A stretch of DNA of 64,000 nucleotides from Candidatus Paceibacterota bacterium (GCA_035452965.1 DAOTCE010000003.1:268149-332148), one strand, 5' to 3'; shown: positions 36,377 through 45,702, numbered from the stretch's first letter. The notes: generated from the letters alone by a model not told the origin. Program-made: numbers and translations.

Positions 36377-37804
36377 ATGCAATACGAAACTGTAGCAAAT
36401 GTTACTAAAGTGAGTTCCTTCACCCGCCGCCAATTCCTCCGCCGCACCGCGCTGACCGCGGGCGCGGTCACTCTCTCGTTCCCCTATGTGGGCCGGGTGC
36501 TGGGTGCCAATGACCGCATTAACGTCGCCTGCATCGGCGTGGGCGGCAAAGGCGACAGCGACACCAGCGACGCCGCCAAATGCGGCGGCCAGCTCGTAGC
36601 CCTCTGCGATGTGGACGAGAAGATCCTCGGCTCGAAAGCCAAGCAGTTCACGGAGAAGTTCCCCAAGCTCAAGCAGTACCGCGACTACCGCAAGCTGCTG
36701 GACGAGCTGGGCAAAGACATTGACGCGGTGACGGTGTCCACGCCGGACCATCAACACGGCGTAGCCTGCATCCGGGCGATGAAGATGGGCAAACACTGCT
36801 TCTGCCAAAAGCCGCTTGTTCAGACTGTCAACGAGGCGCGCATCATGCGGCAGCTTGCCAAAGAGAAGAACCTGGCGACCCAGATGGGCAACCAGGGCAG
36901 CGCGGAAAGCGGCGTGCGCCGCGCCGTTGAGCTCGTGCAAGCGGGGGTGATCGGCAACCCCCTCGAACTGCATGTCTGGTCCAATCGCCCGGTTTGGCCG
37001 CAGGGACTGAACCGTCCCAAGGGTCAGGACCCCGTCCCGGCCAGCCTTGACTGGGACCTCTGGCTCGGCCCGGCCCCGAAACGTCCTTACAAGAAGGATG
37101 TCTATCATACGTTCAAGTGGCGCGGCTGGTACGACTTCGGCACCGGCGCGTTGGGCGACATGGCCTGCCACACCGTCAACATGCCGTTTCGGGCGCTCAA
37201 CCTGGGCTACCCGAACGTGGTCGAGTGCGAACTGGCCTCCCGAGTTTACGCGGAGACCTTCCCCAAGACCTCGCGCATTCGCTTTGAGTTTCCGCAGCGC
37301 GGCGACTTGCCGCCCCTCAAGTTCTGGTGGTACGACGGCAACCCGGGTGATGCTCTTAAGCCTCTCCGTCCGGACGGTGATGCTGTTCGCGAGGTCATCA
37401 CGACCTACGACAAGCTGCCGACCAGCGGCGCGCTCATCGTCGGGGAGAAGGGCAAGCTGTTCTCTCCGGACGACTATGGCGCCCGCTTCTTTGTGGCGAT
37501 GAAGGGCAAGGAGGAATATGTGGCGGGCGATCAGGACGAAACCTGCAAAGCCGTGCCGCAGTCCATCCCCCGTTCTCCCGGTCATATGGAGGAATGGTTC
37601 CGCATGATGAAGGAGGGTGTGCCCTCATATTCGAATTTCGACATCGCGGCGTACCTCACCGAGATCATCCTGCTGGGCTGCGTCGCCCTGCGCGTGGGTG
37701 AAGGCGTTCGCATGGAGTGGGACGGCCCGAATATGCGCTCGCCAAACGTTCCGGATGCCGCTCAGTTCGTCAAACGCAAGAACCGCGCCGGCTGGGACGC
37801 CTGA
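36377..37804 (+). CDS. Tat-exported Gfo/Idh/MocA family oxidoreductase
   Basis: The third member of this family, 475 residues. Tat signal TRRQFLRRTALTAGAVTLSFP near residue 17, Rossmann opening VACIGVGGKGDS, and the lysine motif CFCQKPLVQTV. The C-terminal domain has SLDWDLWLGPAPKRPY and HTFKWRGWYDFGTGALGD, typical of the long subgroup common in Planctomycetes and Verrucomicrobia. The ATG at 36377 was chosen because it starts immediately before the Tat signal. It is divergent from two secreted sugar-metabolism genes, so all three may respond to the same signal. Substrate unknown. Confidence 0.9.
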   Translation: MQYETVANVTKVSSFTRRQFLRRTALTAGAVTLSFPYVGRVLGANDRINVACIGVGGKGDSDTSDAAKCGGQLVALCDVDEKILGSKAKQFTEKFPKLKQYRDYRKLLDELGKDIDAVTVSTPDHQHGVACIRAMKMGKHCFCQKPLVQTVNEARIMRQLAKEKNLATQMGNQGSAESGVRRAVELVQAGVIGNPLELHVWSNRPVWPQGLNRPKGQDPVPASLDWDLWLGPAPKRPYKKDVYHTFKWRGWYDFGTGALGDMACHTVNMPFRALNLGYPNVVECELASRVYAETFPKTSRIRFEFPQRGDLPPLKFWWYDGNPGDALKPLRPDGDAVREVITTYDKLPTSGALIVGEKGKLFSPDDYGARFFVAMKGKEEYVAGDQDETCKAVPQSIPRSPGHMEEWFRMMKEGVPSYSNFDIAAYLTEIILLGCVALRVGEGVRMEWDGPNMRSPNVPDAAQFVKRKNRAGWDA

Positions 37805-37871
37805 GCCGGTGGAACCTCGCTGGGCCGGGGTGGCGTATTAGCGATTCATGCCGCTCGAAGGCTCTTAGCCT

Positions 37872-38765
37872 ATGTACAAACTTCTCGGCTCCGATCAAAA
37901 GGAGTATGGCCCGGTGCGCGCGGACCAAGTCCGCGCGTGGATTGCGCAAGGGCGCGCCAATGCCCGTTCTAAACTTCAGGCCGCCGGCTCCACCAAATGG
38001 AAACCGCTGGCCGAATTCGCGGAATTCGCTGAAGCCCTCAAGTCGGCGGGAGCGCCCGCTAGATCCTCGCCGCCAGGCAGGGCGCCCCACCGGGTAACTG
38101 CGGCACCCAAAGCGAACGGCATGGCTGTGATGTCCCTGGTATTGGGCTGCCTGGGTATATTGACCTGTGGCCTCACTTCGCTGGTCGGCCTGGTGTTGGG
38201 CATCATCGCGCTGGTGCGCATCAAGAAGAAGAACGGGCAGCTCGGGGGGCGGGGCTTGGCATTGGCCGGCACGATCGTGTCGGCGGTGTTCCTGCTGCTG
38301 GCCCCAATAACCGCGGCGATATTCTTGCCCGCCCATGCCAAGGCCAGAGCCACGGCAAACAGCCACCACTGCATCAGCAATGTCAGGCAGCTCAACCTGG
38401 CGCTGCTGATGTATGCAACCGATCATCATGACCAGTTTCCCGCTGGCACCAATTGGTGCGACGCCCTCATTCCCTATCTTGGAGGGATGACCAATGCCTT
38501 CATTTGTCCCAAAGGCGCGCCGAACCAGCGCTGCCACTATGCGCTCAACGCCCAGTTGGCGGGGCGCGAGCTGACGGACAGCGAGGCGCGGCGGTCCCAG
38601 ACGGTGCTGGTCTTCGAGTGCGACGGCGGCTGGAATGTGAGCGGCGGCCACGAACTGCTCCCGGCCAAGCCCCGGCACGCCGACGCCTACGTCCTGGGTT
38701 TTGCCGACGGCCACGCCGAAATGGGCCAGCCAGCCCGGATCGAACAGCTCTGCTGGGAACCCTGA
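37872..38765 (+). CDS. GYF_2/DUF4190/pseudopilin-head fusion protein
   Basis: A 297-residue protein in three parts. Residues 1-52 form a GYF_2 domain (YGPVRADQVRAWIAQG), an intracellular peptide-binding module. Residues about 78-150 are a DUF4190 double-helix membrane segment (MSLVLGCLGILTCGLTS and GLALAGTIVSAVFLLL). The remainder is a DUF1559-like pseudopilin head (CISNVRQLNLALLMYATDHHDQFPAGTNW, then DGHAEM near the end). So it likely has a cytoplasmic GYF domain and an exported head. A similar head without the membrane and GYF parts occurs at 12500-13186. Role unknown. Confidence 0.8.
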   Translation: MYKLLGSDQKEYGPVRADQVRAWIAQGRANARSKLQAAGSTKWKPLAEFAEFAEALKSAGAPARSSPPGRAPHRVTAAPKANGMAVMSLVLGCLGILTCGLTSLVGLVLGIIALVRIKKKNGQLGGRGLALAGTIVSAVFLLLAPITAAIFLPAHAKARATANSHHCISNVRQLNLALLMYATDHHDQFPAGTNWCDALIPYLGGMTNAFICPKGAPNQRCHYALNAQLAGRELTDSEARRSQTVLVFECDGGWNVSGGHELLPAKPRHADAYVLGFADGHAEMGQPARIEQLCWEP

Positions 38766-38913
38766 CTCAGACCGAGCACACAGTTGCTGCGGGTCAGCGC
38801 GTGCGGCCGCGGGGGTAGGTATCTTGGATGTCGGGTTTCGGTTTTCGGCCTTCCAGCCTCTGGTGCGGATTCGGGCCGGGAGCATATCTCAGCCCTTCCC
38901 CGTCTAACGGGGC

Positions 38914-41238
38914 ATGAAACGATGGACGATTCTGGCGGTTGGGTTGGGGTTGGCGTGGCTGATGGCACCGGTTTTTGGGGCCGGGCTGGTCATTGTTGAG
39001 GACGCGCGCTGGCATCCGGGGCCGTGGCCGCCGTCCGTTGTGCCGCCGCACCCGCCACGACCGTGGCCGCCGCCGCGCCCGCACATCTTCGCGCCGCTGG
39101 AGGTGAGCTACGTCAAGGCCCATACGCGCATCACCGACCAAGTGGCCGTGACGTCCGTGGACCAGGAATTCTATAATCCGAATCCCGCGAGGCTGGAAGG
39201 CACTTTTGTGTTTCCCGTTCCCAAAGGAGCGCACCTCGACAAGTTCACAATGGAGATTGATGGAAAACAGGTTGAGGCCGAGCTGCTCCCGGCCGACAAG
39301 GCCCGGCGGATCTACGAGAGCATCGTGCGCAAGCTCAAAGACCCCGCGCTGCTCGAATACGCTGGGCGCGACCTGTTCAAGGTGCGCATCTTCCCGATCG
39401 AGCCGAACAGCAAGAAGCGTATCACGCTCTCCTATACCGAGCTGCTCAGGTCGGAAAACGGTTTGGTCAGCTACCTCCTGCCCCTCAACACGGAGAAGTT
39501 CTCCGCCCGGCCGGTGCGGAGCGTGAGCGTGAAGGTGGACTTGGAGAGCAAGCGCCCGCTCAAGACGATCTACTCGCCCAGCCACGCGGTCGAAGTCAAG
39601 CGGGATGGCGCCCGGCGCGCCACCGCCGGCTATGAAGCCAGCGACGTCCAGCCGGACACTGATTTCGTGCTCTACTTTGCGCCGGAGAAGGATGAGCTGG
39701 GTGTCAACCTGCTCACCCACTGCCGGGGCCATGATGACGGCTATTTCCTGTTGCTCGCCTCGCCGGGCGTGGATGTGCAGGAAAAGCAGTTGGTGATGAA
39801 AGACGTTGCGTTCGTGCTGGATACCTCAGGCTCGATGGCGGGGAAGAAGCTCGATCAGGCCAAGAAGGCGCTGCAGTTCTGCGTCGAGAACCTCAACGAC
39901 GGCGACCGGTTCGAGCTGATCCGCTTCTCGACCGAGGTCGAGCCGCTCTTCGACAAGCTCGTCACCGCCTCCAGGGATAACCGTTCCCGGGCCGATGATT
40001 TCATCAAGGATCTCAAGCCGATGGGCGGCACGGCGATTGACGATGCGCTGCGCAAGGCACTGGCGTTGCGGCCCGGCGGGGAGGACCGCCCCTTCGTCGT
40101 CATCTTCCTCACGGATGGCCGGCCCACGATCGGCACGACGGACGAGGACCACATCGTCGCCAACGTGAAGAAGGAGAACGAAGGCCGCACGCGCGTCTTC
40201 TGCTTCGGCATCGGCACTGACGTGAACACGCACTTGCTGGACCGCGTCACGGAGCAAACCCGCGCCTCCAGCCAGTATGTCCTGCCGGAGGAAGATCTGG
40301 AGGTAAAGGTGTCCAACTTCTTCGCCAGGATTAAGGAGCCGGTCCTGGCAAATCCCACGCTCAAGTTCACCGGGGGCATTCGCACCACGAAGCTCTATCC
40401 CTCGCCATTGCCCGACCTGTTCAAGGGTGAACAACTGGTATTGGTGGGGCGCTACTCGGGCCGGGGCGATGCGGCGGTAGTAGTCCAAGGGACCGTGAAC
40501 GGCGCCAGCAAGGAGTTCACTTCCGAAGTGAGCTTTGCCGGCGAGAAGACTGAGAACGAATTCATCCCGCGCTTGTGGGCCACGCGGAGGGTAGGCTACC
40601 TGCTGGACGAAATCCGGTTGCATGGCGAGAACAGCGAACTGCGCGATGAGGTGACGGAACTCGCGCGGAAGTACGGCATCGTGACACCCTATACCGCTTA
40701 CCTGATTCTGGAGGACGAAACCCAGCGCAACGTGCCGATGCCGATGCGCTCACTGCAGAGCTTTGACGCCGATGGCGCGGCGCGCCGTGAGGCAGCGCAG
40801 GCCTGGGAGGACTACAAGAGGGACCGTTCCGGGGCCCGGGCAGTGTCCAGCGCGCGGTATGGCCTGGCACTGAAAGACGCGGTTGCGGCAGCACCTGCGG
40901 CCACCGCCGGAGCGCTCGAATCGCGCAAGGCGCTGGGGCTCTCCAGCGTCTCAGGCACCATGCCACCAGCCTCACCGGTGGCCCGCGACAAGGAGCGGTT
41001 GGTGCAATATTCGCAGCAAACGCAGTTCGTCGGCGGCAAGAACTTCTTCCAGAACGAGAACCTGTGGATTGACTCGGCGGTCCAAAAGCACCAGACCGCC
41101 AAGCGTGTGCGCATCCAGTTCGGCTCGACGGATTACTTCGAGCTGGCGGCGAAACATGCTGAGACGCTGCCCTGGCTGGCCCTCGGCCAGAACATCCAGT
41201 TCGTCCTTAACAACACCGTTTACGAGATCTGCGAATGA
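38914..41238 (+). CDS. VIT and von Willebrand A domain protein
   Basis: A 774-residue exported protein. After a signal peptide (to about residue 22) there is a Trp/Pro-rich stretch (PGPWPPSVVPP), a VIT domain (residues about 60-200, e.g. VTSVDQEFYNPNPARLEGTF), and a vWA domain with a complete MIDAS DTSGSM near residue 305 and FLTDGRPT. The C-terminal 300 residues carry a beta-sandwich and a region with Ala-rich sequence and FVGGKNFFQNE. VIT/vWA proteins bind ligands via a metal ion; the ligand is unknown. The stop overlaps the start of a broken downstream gene. Confidence 0.9.
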   Translation: MKRWTILAVGLGLAWLMAPVFGAGLVIVEDARWHPGPWPPSVVPPHPPRPWPPPRPHIFAPLEVSYVKAHTRITDQVAVTSVDQEFYNPNPARLEGTFVFPVPKGAHLDKFTMEIDGKQVEAELLPADKARRIYESIVRKLKDPALLEYAGRDLFKVRIFPIEPNSKKRITLSYTELLRSENGLVSYLLPLNTEKFSARPVRSVSVKVDLESKRPLKTIYSPSHAVEVKRDGARRATAGYEASDVQPDTDFVLYFAPEKDELGVNLLTHCRGHDDGYFLLLASPGVDVQEKQLVMKDVAFVLDTSGSMAGKKLDQAKKALQFCVENLNDGDRFELIRFSTEVEPLFDKLVTASRDNRSRADDFIKDLKPMGGTAIDDALRKALALRPGGEDRPFVVIFLTDGRPTIGTTDEDHIVANVKKENEGRTRVFCFGIGTDVNTHLLDRVTEQTRASSQYVLPEEDLEVKVSNFFARIKEPVLANPTLKFTGGIRTTKLYPSPLPDLFKGEQLVLVGRYSGRGDAAVVVQGTVNGASKEFTSEVSFAGEKTENEFIPRLWATRRVGYLLDEIRLHGENSELRDEVTELARKYGIVTPYTAYLILEDETQRNVPMPMRSLQSFDADGAARREAAQAWEDYKRDRSGARAVSSARYGLALKDAVAAAPAATAGALESRKALGLSSVSGTMPPASPVARDKERLVQYSQQTQFVGGKNFFQNENLWIDSAVQKHQTAKRVRIQFGSTDYFELAAKHAETLPWLALGQNIQFVLNNTVYEICE

Positions 41239-41634
41239 AAGCGAAGACTCTCACAGGCTTCTTCAGCCAACTGTCCCGAACCGCGAGCCGCGGACGGACT
41301 GGGGACCATTACGGTCGGGCGAGCTCTTTCTTAGCCGTGATGTTGCTCCTGGCCGGCTGGCGGTTAACGCGCGGTACGGTGTCGCGGTGCAAGGCGAAGG
41401 CGAACTGCTCGACAGCCTGAACAGCGGCAAGGTGAAGCTCGCGTCGCTCAAGAAGGACCAGCCCCCCCTGGGCTGCAAGTGCGCATTCAAAAGCTGAGCC
41501 AGGAATGCGAAGAAAACCTCGCTGCCAAGCGCAATCGCCGCGCCCAGCAAGGCAAAGGCGACTCGTTCGACGCAATGGTGGCCGCCAGCATTCGGACCCA
41601 GGCCGCCCGCAAGGGCATCGAATTTGAGAAGTAG
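41235..41634 (+). pseudogene. Frameshifted small exported protein gene
   Basis: The ATG at 41235 overlaps the VIT/vWA stop as ATGA. In that frame a hydrophobic signal-like segment (SSFLAVMLLLAG) is followed by nonsense. A coherent charged protein continues in another frame (VNARYGVAVQGEGELLDSLN, about 41363-41460), then after the run of seven C at 41462-41468 in a third (IQKLSQECEENLAAKRNRR to TAG at 41632-41634). Each step is a -1 shift, as if one base is missing twice; a missing C in the run would fix the second. It may be a real pseudogene or sequence error. The rebuilt protein would have about 130 residues; no family recognised. Confidence 0.5.
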
Positions 41635-41734
41635 CTGCCGCGGTCGGGTCAAGTCCTCTGACGGTCGCCCAACCTCCTACCGGTTCCACCCGTCCCCCAA
41701 GCCTGAGGCACCCCCCGCTCGAGCCGGCCACGAC

Positions 41735-41880
41735 TATAACACGGTGCCAATCCGGTTAGACTACGGTGTGGTTCCCATGGGGGTCGGCCCCCATGGGAAC
41801 CACACCGGGGTATCACGGGTGTCACACCGTTGTCGCAACGGGACGGCTATGCAGTCCAAGAACAGGGGACTGTAACAGTA
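41735..41880 (-). repeat. Dispersed element, copy 3 (degenerate, inverted)
   Basis: The palindrome arms at 41764-41783 and 41788-41807 are 20 bp and perfect, with loop TCGG. That loop is the reverse complement of the CCGA loop in copy 5, so this copy is inverted. Reading on the minus strand, ACGGTGTG and a CAGTCC...GGACTG small hairpin lie upstream, as in other copies. The outer parts are lost. It sits between the frameshifted gene and the antiporter gene, in a gap with no other feature. Confidence 0.7.
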
Positions 41881-41907
41881 AATTGCCTTACCAAGCCCGA
41901 CAGGCTG

Positions 41908-43182
41908 CTAGCGCAGCAGCCAAAAGAACACTATGGCGACGGCTGTGGGCGGCAACGCCCCCAGGAACAGACCTGGCGGGCTGATGCCCTCGCCTTCGAA
42001 TACCTTCGCGTCCCGCAGGATGCCAACTCCCGCGGGGTTCGGAGCATTGGCAATCACCGTCAACCCGCCGCCGGCGACCGCGCCTGCCACCAGCGCATAT
42101 TTCAGCTCGTTCGGCATGCCATCTACCAGCGACCCGAGGTACGTCAGCGCCGCGTTGTCAACGATTGCCGTCAGCCCGGCAGCGCCAAAAAAGAGGGCAT
42201 CGCCGCTCAGCCTTTGAATCAGCGGTTTCAGCCAATACGCTTGCAGCGACCCGAGCGTGACCAAACCGGCGAGGAAAAAGCCTACCAGCAACCCTTCACG
42301 CAATTTCAGCGCCTCCTGATATTCCCGCGTCGCCGTCACCAATCCCAGGAACAGGACGAATATCCCAAAGAACACGCTTGGGTGATGCGCGAAGGCCACA
42401 ACCAGCGCAAGGAATATCACGTGCAAAGCCGTCAGCCATACCGGCATTCGGCTGCCTGGCTCCCGATCCACTTCCACCTGGCTCAGTTCCCGCCGGAATA
42501 TCGCGGCTGCAATGGCGGCGGAAGCTCCGCACGCCGCGGCGGCCCGCCAGCCGAACGTTTGAAACATGAACACCATGTCCCAATCCCATTTGCCCGCCAC
42601 CATCAGCACTGGTGGCGCGGCGAAATGCGTCAGCGTGCCCCCGATGGACACGTTGACGAACAGCAACCCCAGCGTGGCGTATGCCAGCTTGCGGCTGATG
42701 CCCCGGTCGAAGTACCGGCGCTTGAGCAGGAGTGCCAGCAACGTCATCGCCGCCGGCTCGGTGATGAAGGACCCCAGGAGTGGCCCCAGGAACAACGCCG
42801 CGAAGTAAAACGCCACGCTTTCGCGCGCCGGAATTAGACGCGCGGCCAGTGATATAAGCGTTTCGGCCAGATTGACCACCGGGCGCGTGGCGGCAACCAC
42901 CATGATGACAAATACAAACTTCGGCTCGGTGTAGTTGAGGCCATCAATGTAGGTCACCGCGTCGTGAACCGATCCTGTGAGTGCCGCAATCCCAAGGAAA
43001 AGCGTAGCTGCCCACAGCCCAAACACCACCTCGGTTTCCGCCAGGAAATGCAAAAGGTTCTCGCGCACTGACCCGGGCGGGTATTGGTGTGCCCAGTGCG
43101 CGAATCGTTTCACGCAGAACGTATGCAGCACCGCTAAACCAAAGAACACCGTCGCGAGCAGTTCGGTGGAGCTTGGATTCAT
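41908..43182 (-). CDS. Putative Na+/H+ antiporter (PF07399-type)
   Basis: A 424-residue polytopic membrane protein with about ten hydrophobic helices. The sequence closely follows the putative Na+/H+ antiporter family PF07399 (DUF1504), with EPAAMTLLALLL and ANAPNPAGVGILR segments typical of ion-transporter superfamily cores. It would exchange Na+ for H+ across the inner membrane, although for this family transport has rarely been shown directly. No signal peptide; the first helix starts near residue 8. It is a single-gene unit on the minus strand. Confidence 0.85.
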   Translation of the reverse strand: MNPSSTELLATVFFGLAVLHTFCVKRFAHWAHQYPPGSVRENLLHFLAETEVVFGLWAATLFLGIAALTGSVHDAVTYIDGLNYTEPKFVFVIMVVAATRPVVNLAETLISLAARLIPARESVAFYFAALFLGPLLGSFITEPAAMTLLALLLKRRYFDRGISRKLAYATLGLLFVNVSIGGTLTHFAAPPVLMVAGKWDWDMVFMFQTFGWRAAAACGASAAIAAAIFRRELSQVEVDREPGSRMPVWLTALHVIFLALVVAFAHHPSVFFGIFVLFLGLVTATREYQEALKLREGLLVGFFLAGLVTLGSLQAYWLKPLIQRLSGDALFFGAAGLTAIVDNAALTYLGSLVDGMPNELKYALVAGAVAGGGLTVIANAPNPAGVGILRDAKVFEGEGISPPGLFLGALPPTAVAIVFFWLLR

Positions 43183-43497
43183 GCTTTGCTACCGGTCATG
43201 CAAATTCCAGATTCGTTTCGCCTGTTTTGTCGCATTGCCAGCCAGCGCCGCAATCAAGAGTTGCGCCGCCGCCACATGCAACGCAGCTGCCTGCACGACG
43301 ATTCCTGTTAAACGACGGCCTGTCATACTCGCTTGCCGTCCGCACTCTGCGTCGGGAGCTGTTAGTGGCCATCAAGCTCCTTCGCGGCCTCCGCGGCCTC
43401 GCGTTTCCTGTCTCTCCGCTCCCAGTACCATGCAATCCAGATGCAGAGTTCAAATAGGAAGTAGGTTCGTCAGCCATGCGAGGAACCGCTTACCGAA
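43183..43497. other. Gap with no recognised gene
   Basis: About 315 bases between the antiporter start and tatA stop, on the same strand. Short frames here have no family features, signal peptide or ribosome site. I see no strong hairpin and no copy of the dispersed element. The antiporter promoter should be in this stretch. Confidence 0.6.
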
Positions 43498-43785
43498 TCA
43501 TTCCCCCGCGCCAGGCGTGGATTGGGGAACGTTCCGTTGTGCCTCGGGCTGGATGCCGGCGGCGGGCAAAGACTTGGGCGCCGAGGGCTGGGACGGCGTC
43601 TCATCCATCGCGGTGTGGATCTCGTCGGTGACTTCGCGCGTCGCCTTCTTGAATTCCTTGATGCCGGTGCCCAGGCCCTTGGCCAGTTCGGGCAGCTTCT
43701 TGGCCCCAAACAGAATCAATACCAAAGCCAGAATCAGTATAATCTCCCCGCCGCCAAGGCTAAACAACGCGAACATCACCTTCAT
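43498..43785 (-). CDS. tatA: TatA/TatE family translocase subunit
   Basis: Pore-forming component of the twin-arginine translocation system. A short N-terminal membrane helix (GGGEIILILALVLILFGA), the FGAKKLPELAKGLG hinge with its conserved Phe-Gly, and an amphipathic helix (IKEFKKATREV) are all present, followed by a Pro-rich tail. At 95 residues it is full length. No tatC is next to it. It lies 26 bases downstream of the slipin gene. The window's three Tat-type oxidoreductases and the aldo/keto-like protein would be its clients. Confidence 0.92.
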   Translation of the reverse strand: MKVMFALFSLGGGEIILILALVLILFGAKKLPELAKGLGTGIKEFKKATREVTDEIHTAMDETPSQPSAPKSLPAAGIQPEAQRNVPQSTPGAGE

Positions 43786-43811
43786 AAATCAGGAGCTGCT
43801 ATTGCCCCATT

Positions 43812-44648
43812 TCAGGCCGCCCCCTTTTCCTGGGAGAGCCCAAACCCGGGACCCTGGTGCTTTTGCTCGCCCACCTGCTTGAGGAACGGGCTGAAGAAGT
43901 CGATTGGCACCGGCAGAAATGTGGTTGTGTTATGTTCGCTCGAAATTTCCCGCATCGTTTGCAGGAAGCGCAGTTGCAACGCGATCGGCTGGTGGCTGAT
44001 TAACGCGGCGGCCTGGACCATTTTCTCCGCGGCCTGGAATTCGCCCTCGGCGTTGACGATCTTTGCGCGGCGTTCGCGTTCGGCCTCGGCTTGCTTGGCC
44101 ATAGCCCGTTTCATGCTGTCGGGCAGCGCCACTTCCCTCACTTCAACCGCCGTGACTTTGATGCCCCACGGGTCGGTCTGTCGGTCAATGATCTCCTGCA
44201 GCTTCTGGTTGATCACGTCGCGTTGGGAAAGCAGGTCGTCCAGCGGAGCCTGGCCCAGCACGCTGCGCAGCGTCGTTTGTGCAATTAGCGACGTGGCCTT
44301 CCAGAAGTTCTCCACTTTGATGACTGCCGCGACCGGATCAAGCACACGGAAGTAGATCACCGCGTCCACCGTGACTGGCACGTTGTCGCGGGTCATGACT
44401 TCCTGCTTGGCCACGTCAATCGTCACCACGCGCAAGTCCATCTTCACCATGCGGTCAATCACCGGTATCAGCAGGATCAGACCCGGCCCCTTTGCGCCCT
44501 GCCGATGCAATTTGCCCAACCGGAATATCACGCCGCGCTCGTATTCGCGCAGGATGCGGACGGCTTGCGGCAGCACGATCGCCCCCAAGACGATTATCGG
44601 TATGATCCACCTGCCTAGACTGTTGAGTGCTTGAGCGAGTTGTTCCAT
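43812..44648 (-). CDS. Slipin/stomatin family SPFH-domain protein
   Basis: An SPFH-domain membrane protein, about 278 residues, with one N-terminal membrane helix (WIIPIIVLGAIVLPQA) followed by the SPFH domain (REYERGVIFRLGKL to VREVALPDSM), and a coiled-coil tail (AKQAEAERERRAKIVNAEGEFQAAEKM). Slipins form oligomeric membrane rings. The ATG at 44648 has a GGAG ribosome site 5 bases upstream; the longer frame from 44726 does not. A copy of a 103 bp repeat lies about 140 bases upstream. Confidence 0.93.
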   Translation of the reverse strand: MEQLAQALNSLGRWIIPIIVLGAIVLPQAVRILREYERGVIFRLGKLHRQGAKGPGLILLIPVIDRMVKMDLRVVTIDVAKQEVMTRDNVPVTVDAVIYFRVLDPVAAVIKVENFWKATSLIAQTTLRSVLGQAPLDDLLSQRDVINQKLQEIIDRQTDPWGIKVTAVEVREVALPDSMKRAMAKQAEAERERRAKIVNAEGEFQAAEKMVQAAALISHQPIALQLRFLQTMREISSEHNTTTFLPVPIDFFSPFLKQVGEQKHQGPGFGLSQEKGAA

Positions 44649-44787
44649 AGTTTCTCCGTTAGTCAACCGTGAGTTTCGTTTAGCGCCACAAGGGACTAAT
44701 TGCCCTGCGCGCAATCCACCGGCCAATGCGACAGGAACGGGAACAGGAACAAGTCCGCACCCGTGCAGCCGGACCAGCCGCCGTCGG

Positions 44788-44890
44788 CCACTGTGCCCGA
44801 AGCTTCATTGCGTCAAAGCAATTCAATACTTCGGATGGCGGCCCGACCACCCAGGTTTTCCTCCGACGGCACATGCCGCCGGACCCTTGA
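44788..44890 (+). repeat. 103 bp direct repeat, copy A
   Basis: It matches 45703-45805 at about 85 of 103 positions without gaps. Shared blocks include CGAAGCTTCATTGC, CAAAGCAATTCA and GATGGCGGCCCGACCA. The copy lies 140 bases upstream of the minus-strand slipin start. The differences do not preserve any reading frame. The rest of the gap 44649-45131 holds nothing recognised. Confidence 0.8.
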
Positions 44891-45131
44891 ACGAGGACAA
44901 TAGACGCCTCGATTGCCAGACGATCAACCCTCGCGCGCCATCCCGTCAAGCCTGTACTTTGTTTCATTTATGAGTTCCGGGACACTCCGTTCAGCATGTG
45001 TGGACGGTCCACTGACGAGCTCCTCGAAGTCCGGCGACTCGTCCTCTTCCCGCGCAACGTGGAAATCTCGGCATTCAACTTCTTGGCTCTGGTATGCTCA
45101 ATCCACTCACTGCCCGTTTCCGAATGTGCTG

Positions 45132-45590
45132 CTATCGGCGCGGCACCCGGCCGGCGCTGCCCTGATCCCTCTTCGGCCTGCTTGGCGCTGGTTGGCCATT
45201 TCCTTCCTTCATCTGGCCGGCGGGCGGCAGATCAAACACCATGCCCGACCAGGCAATGCGCAGCAGCATCCCCAGCGACAGCACGAGCAGCAGGGTGGTG
45301 ATCACCGCCGCTGTCTGGCCACCCGGCAGACCCGTGTTGCCGCCAGACCAGCACATGAACGTCTGCGGCAGCAACGTGAAACACACGGGGATGAGCGTGA
45401 GCAAGGGCAGCGCTTTCCTTGTACTCCCCGCGAGCGCGCGGAAGCCCCAGACCAGACAGAGCGCGCCTCCGGCCAGTCCCGTAATGAGAGTGGTGCGGGC
45501 CGCCCCTGCGGTCAGGTGATAGACGAGGTAACTAAGGCCGGCAAGCAGCAGGCCGTAAACGACAAGTAGAAGACCGATGGTTTTGTTCAT
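45132..45590 (-). CDS. Four-helix membrane protein
   Basis: A 152-residue protein with four hydrophobic segments (about residues 3-23, 33-50, 58-74 and 94-113). It starts MNKTIGLLLVVYGLLLAGLSYLVYH. The C-terminus is basic and Pro/Gly-rich (PAGQMKEGNGQ...GRVPRR). The overall layout resembles small TMEM14/UPF0136-type membrane proteins, but I cannot match it to a family with confidence. The ATG at 45590 is at the first helix. Direct repeats lie on either side (44788-44890 and 45703-45805). Confidence 0.65.
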   Translation of the reverse strand: MNKTIGLLLVVYGLLLAGLSYLVYHLTAGAARTTLITGLAGGALCLVWGFRALAGSTRKALPLLTLIPVCFTLLPQTFMCWSGGNTGLPGGQTAAVITTLLLVLSLGMLLRIAWSGMVFDLPPAGQMKEGNGQPAPSRPKRDQGSAGRVPRR

Positions 45591-45702
45591 CACGCGAATG
45601 GGAAGGCGTGAACTGCTCTCGGCCTCGAAGCAATTGTCGGATGCGAACTGCATCCCAACGTTTAAGTATCCCCATGCGTAGCGGGCGCTCCCCCTGCTCA
45701 GA

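Noticed and set aside
43196..43477. 93-codon minus-strand frame between the antiporter and tatA
   Set aside because: No ribosome site, hydrophobic segment or family feature; composition like non-coding DNA.
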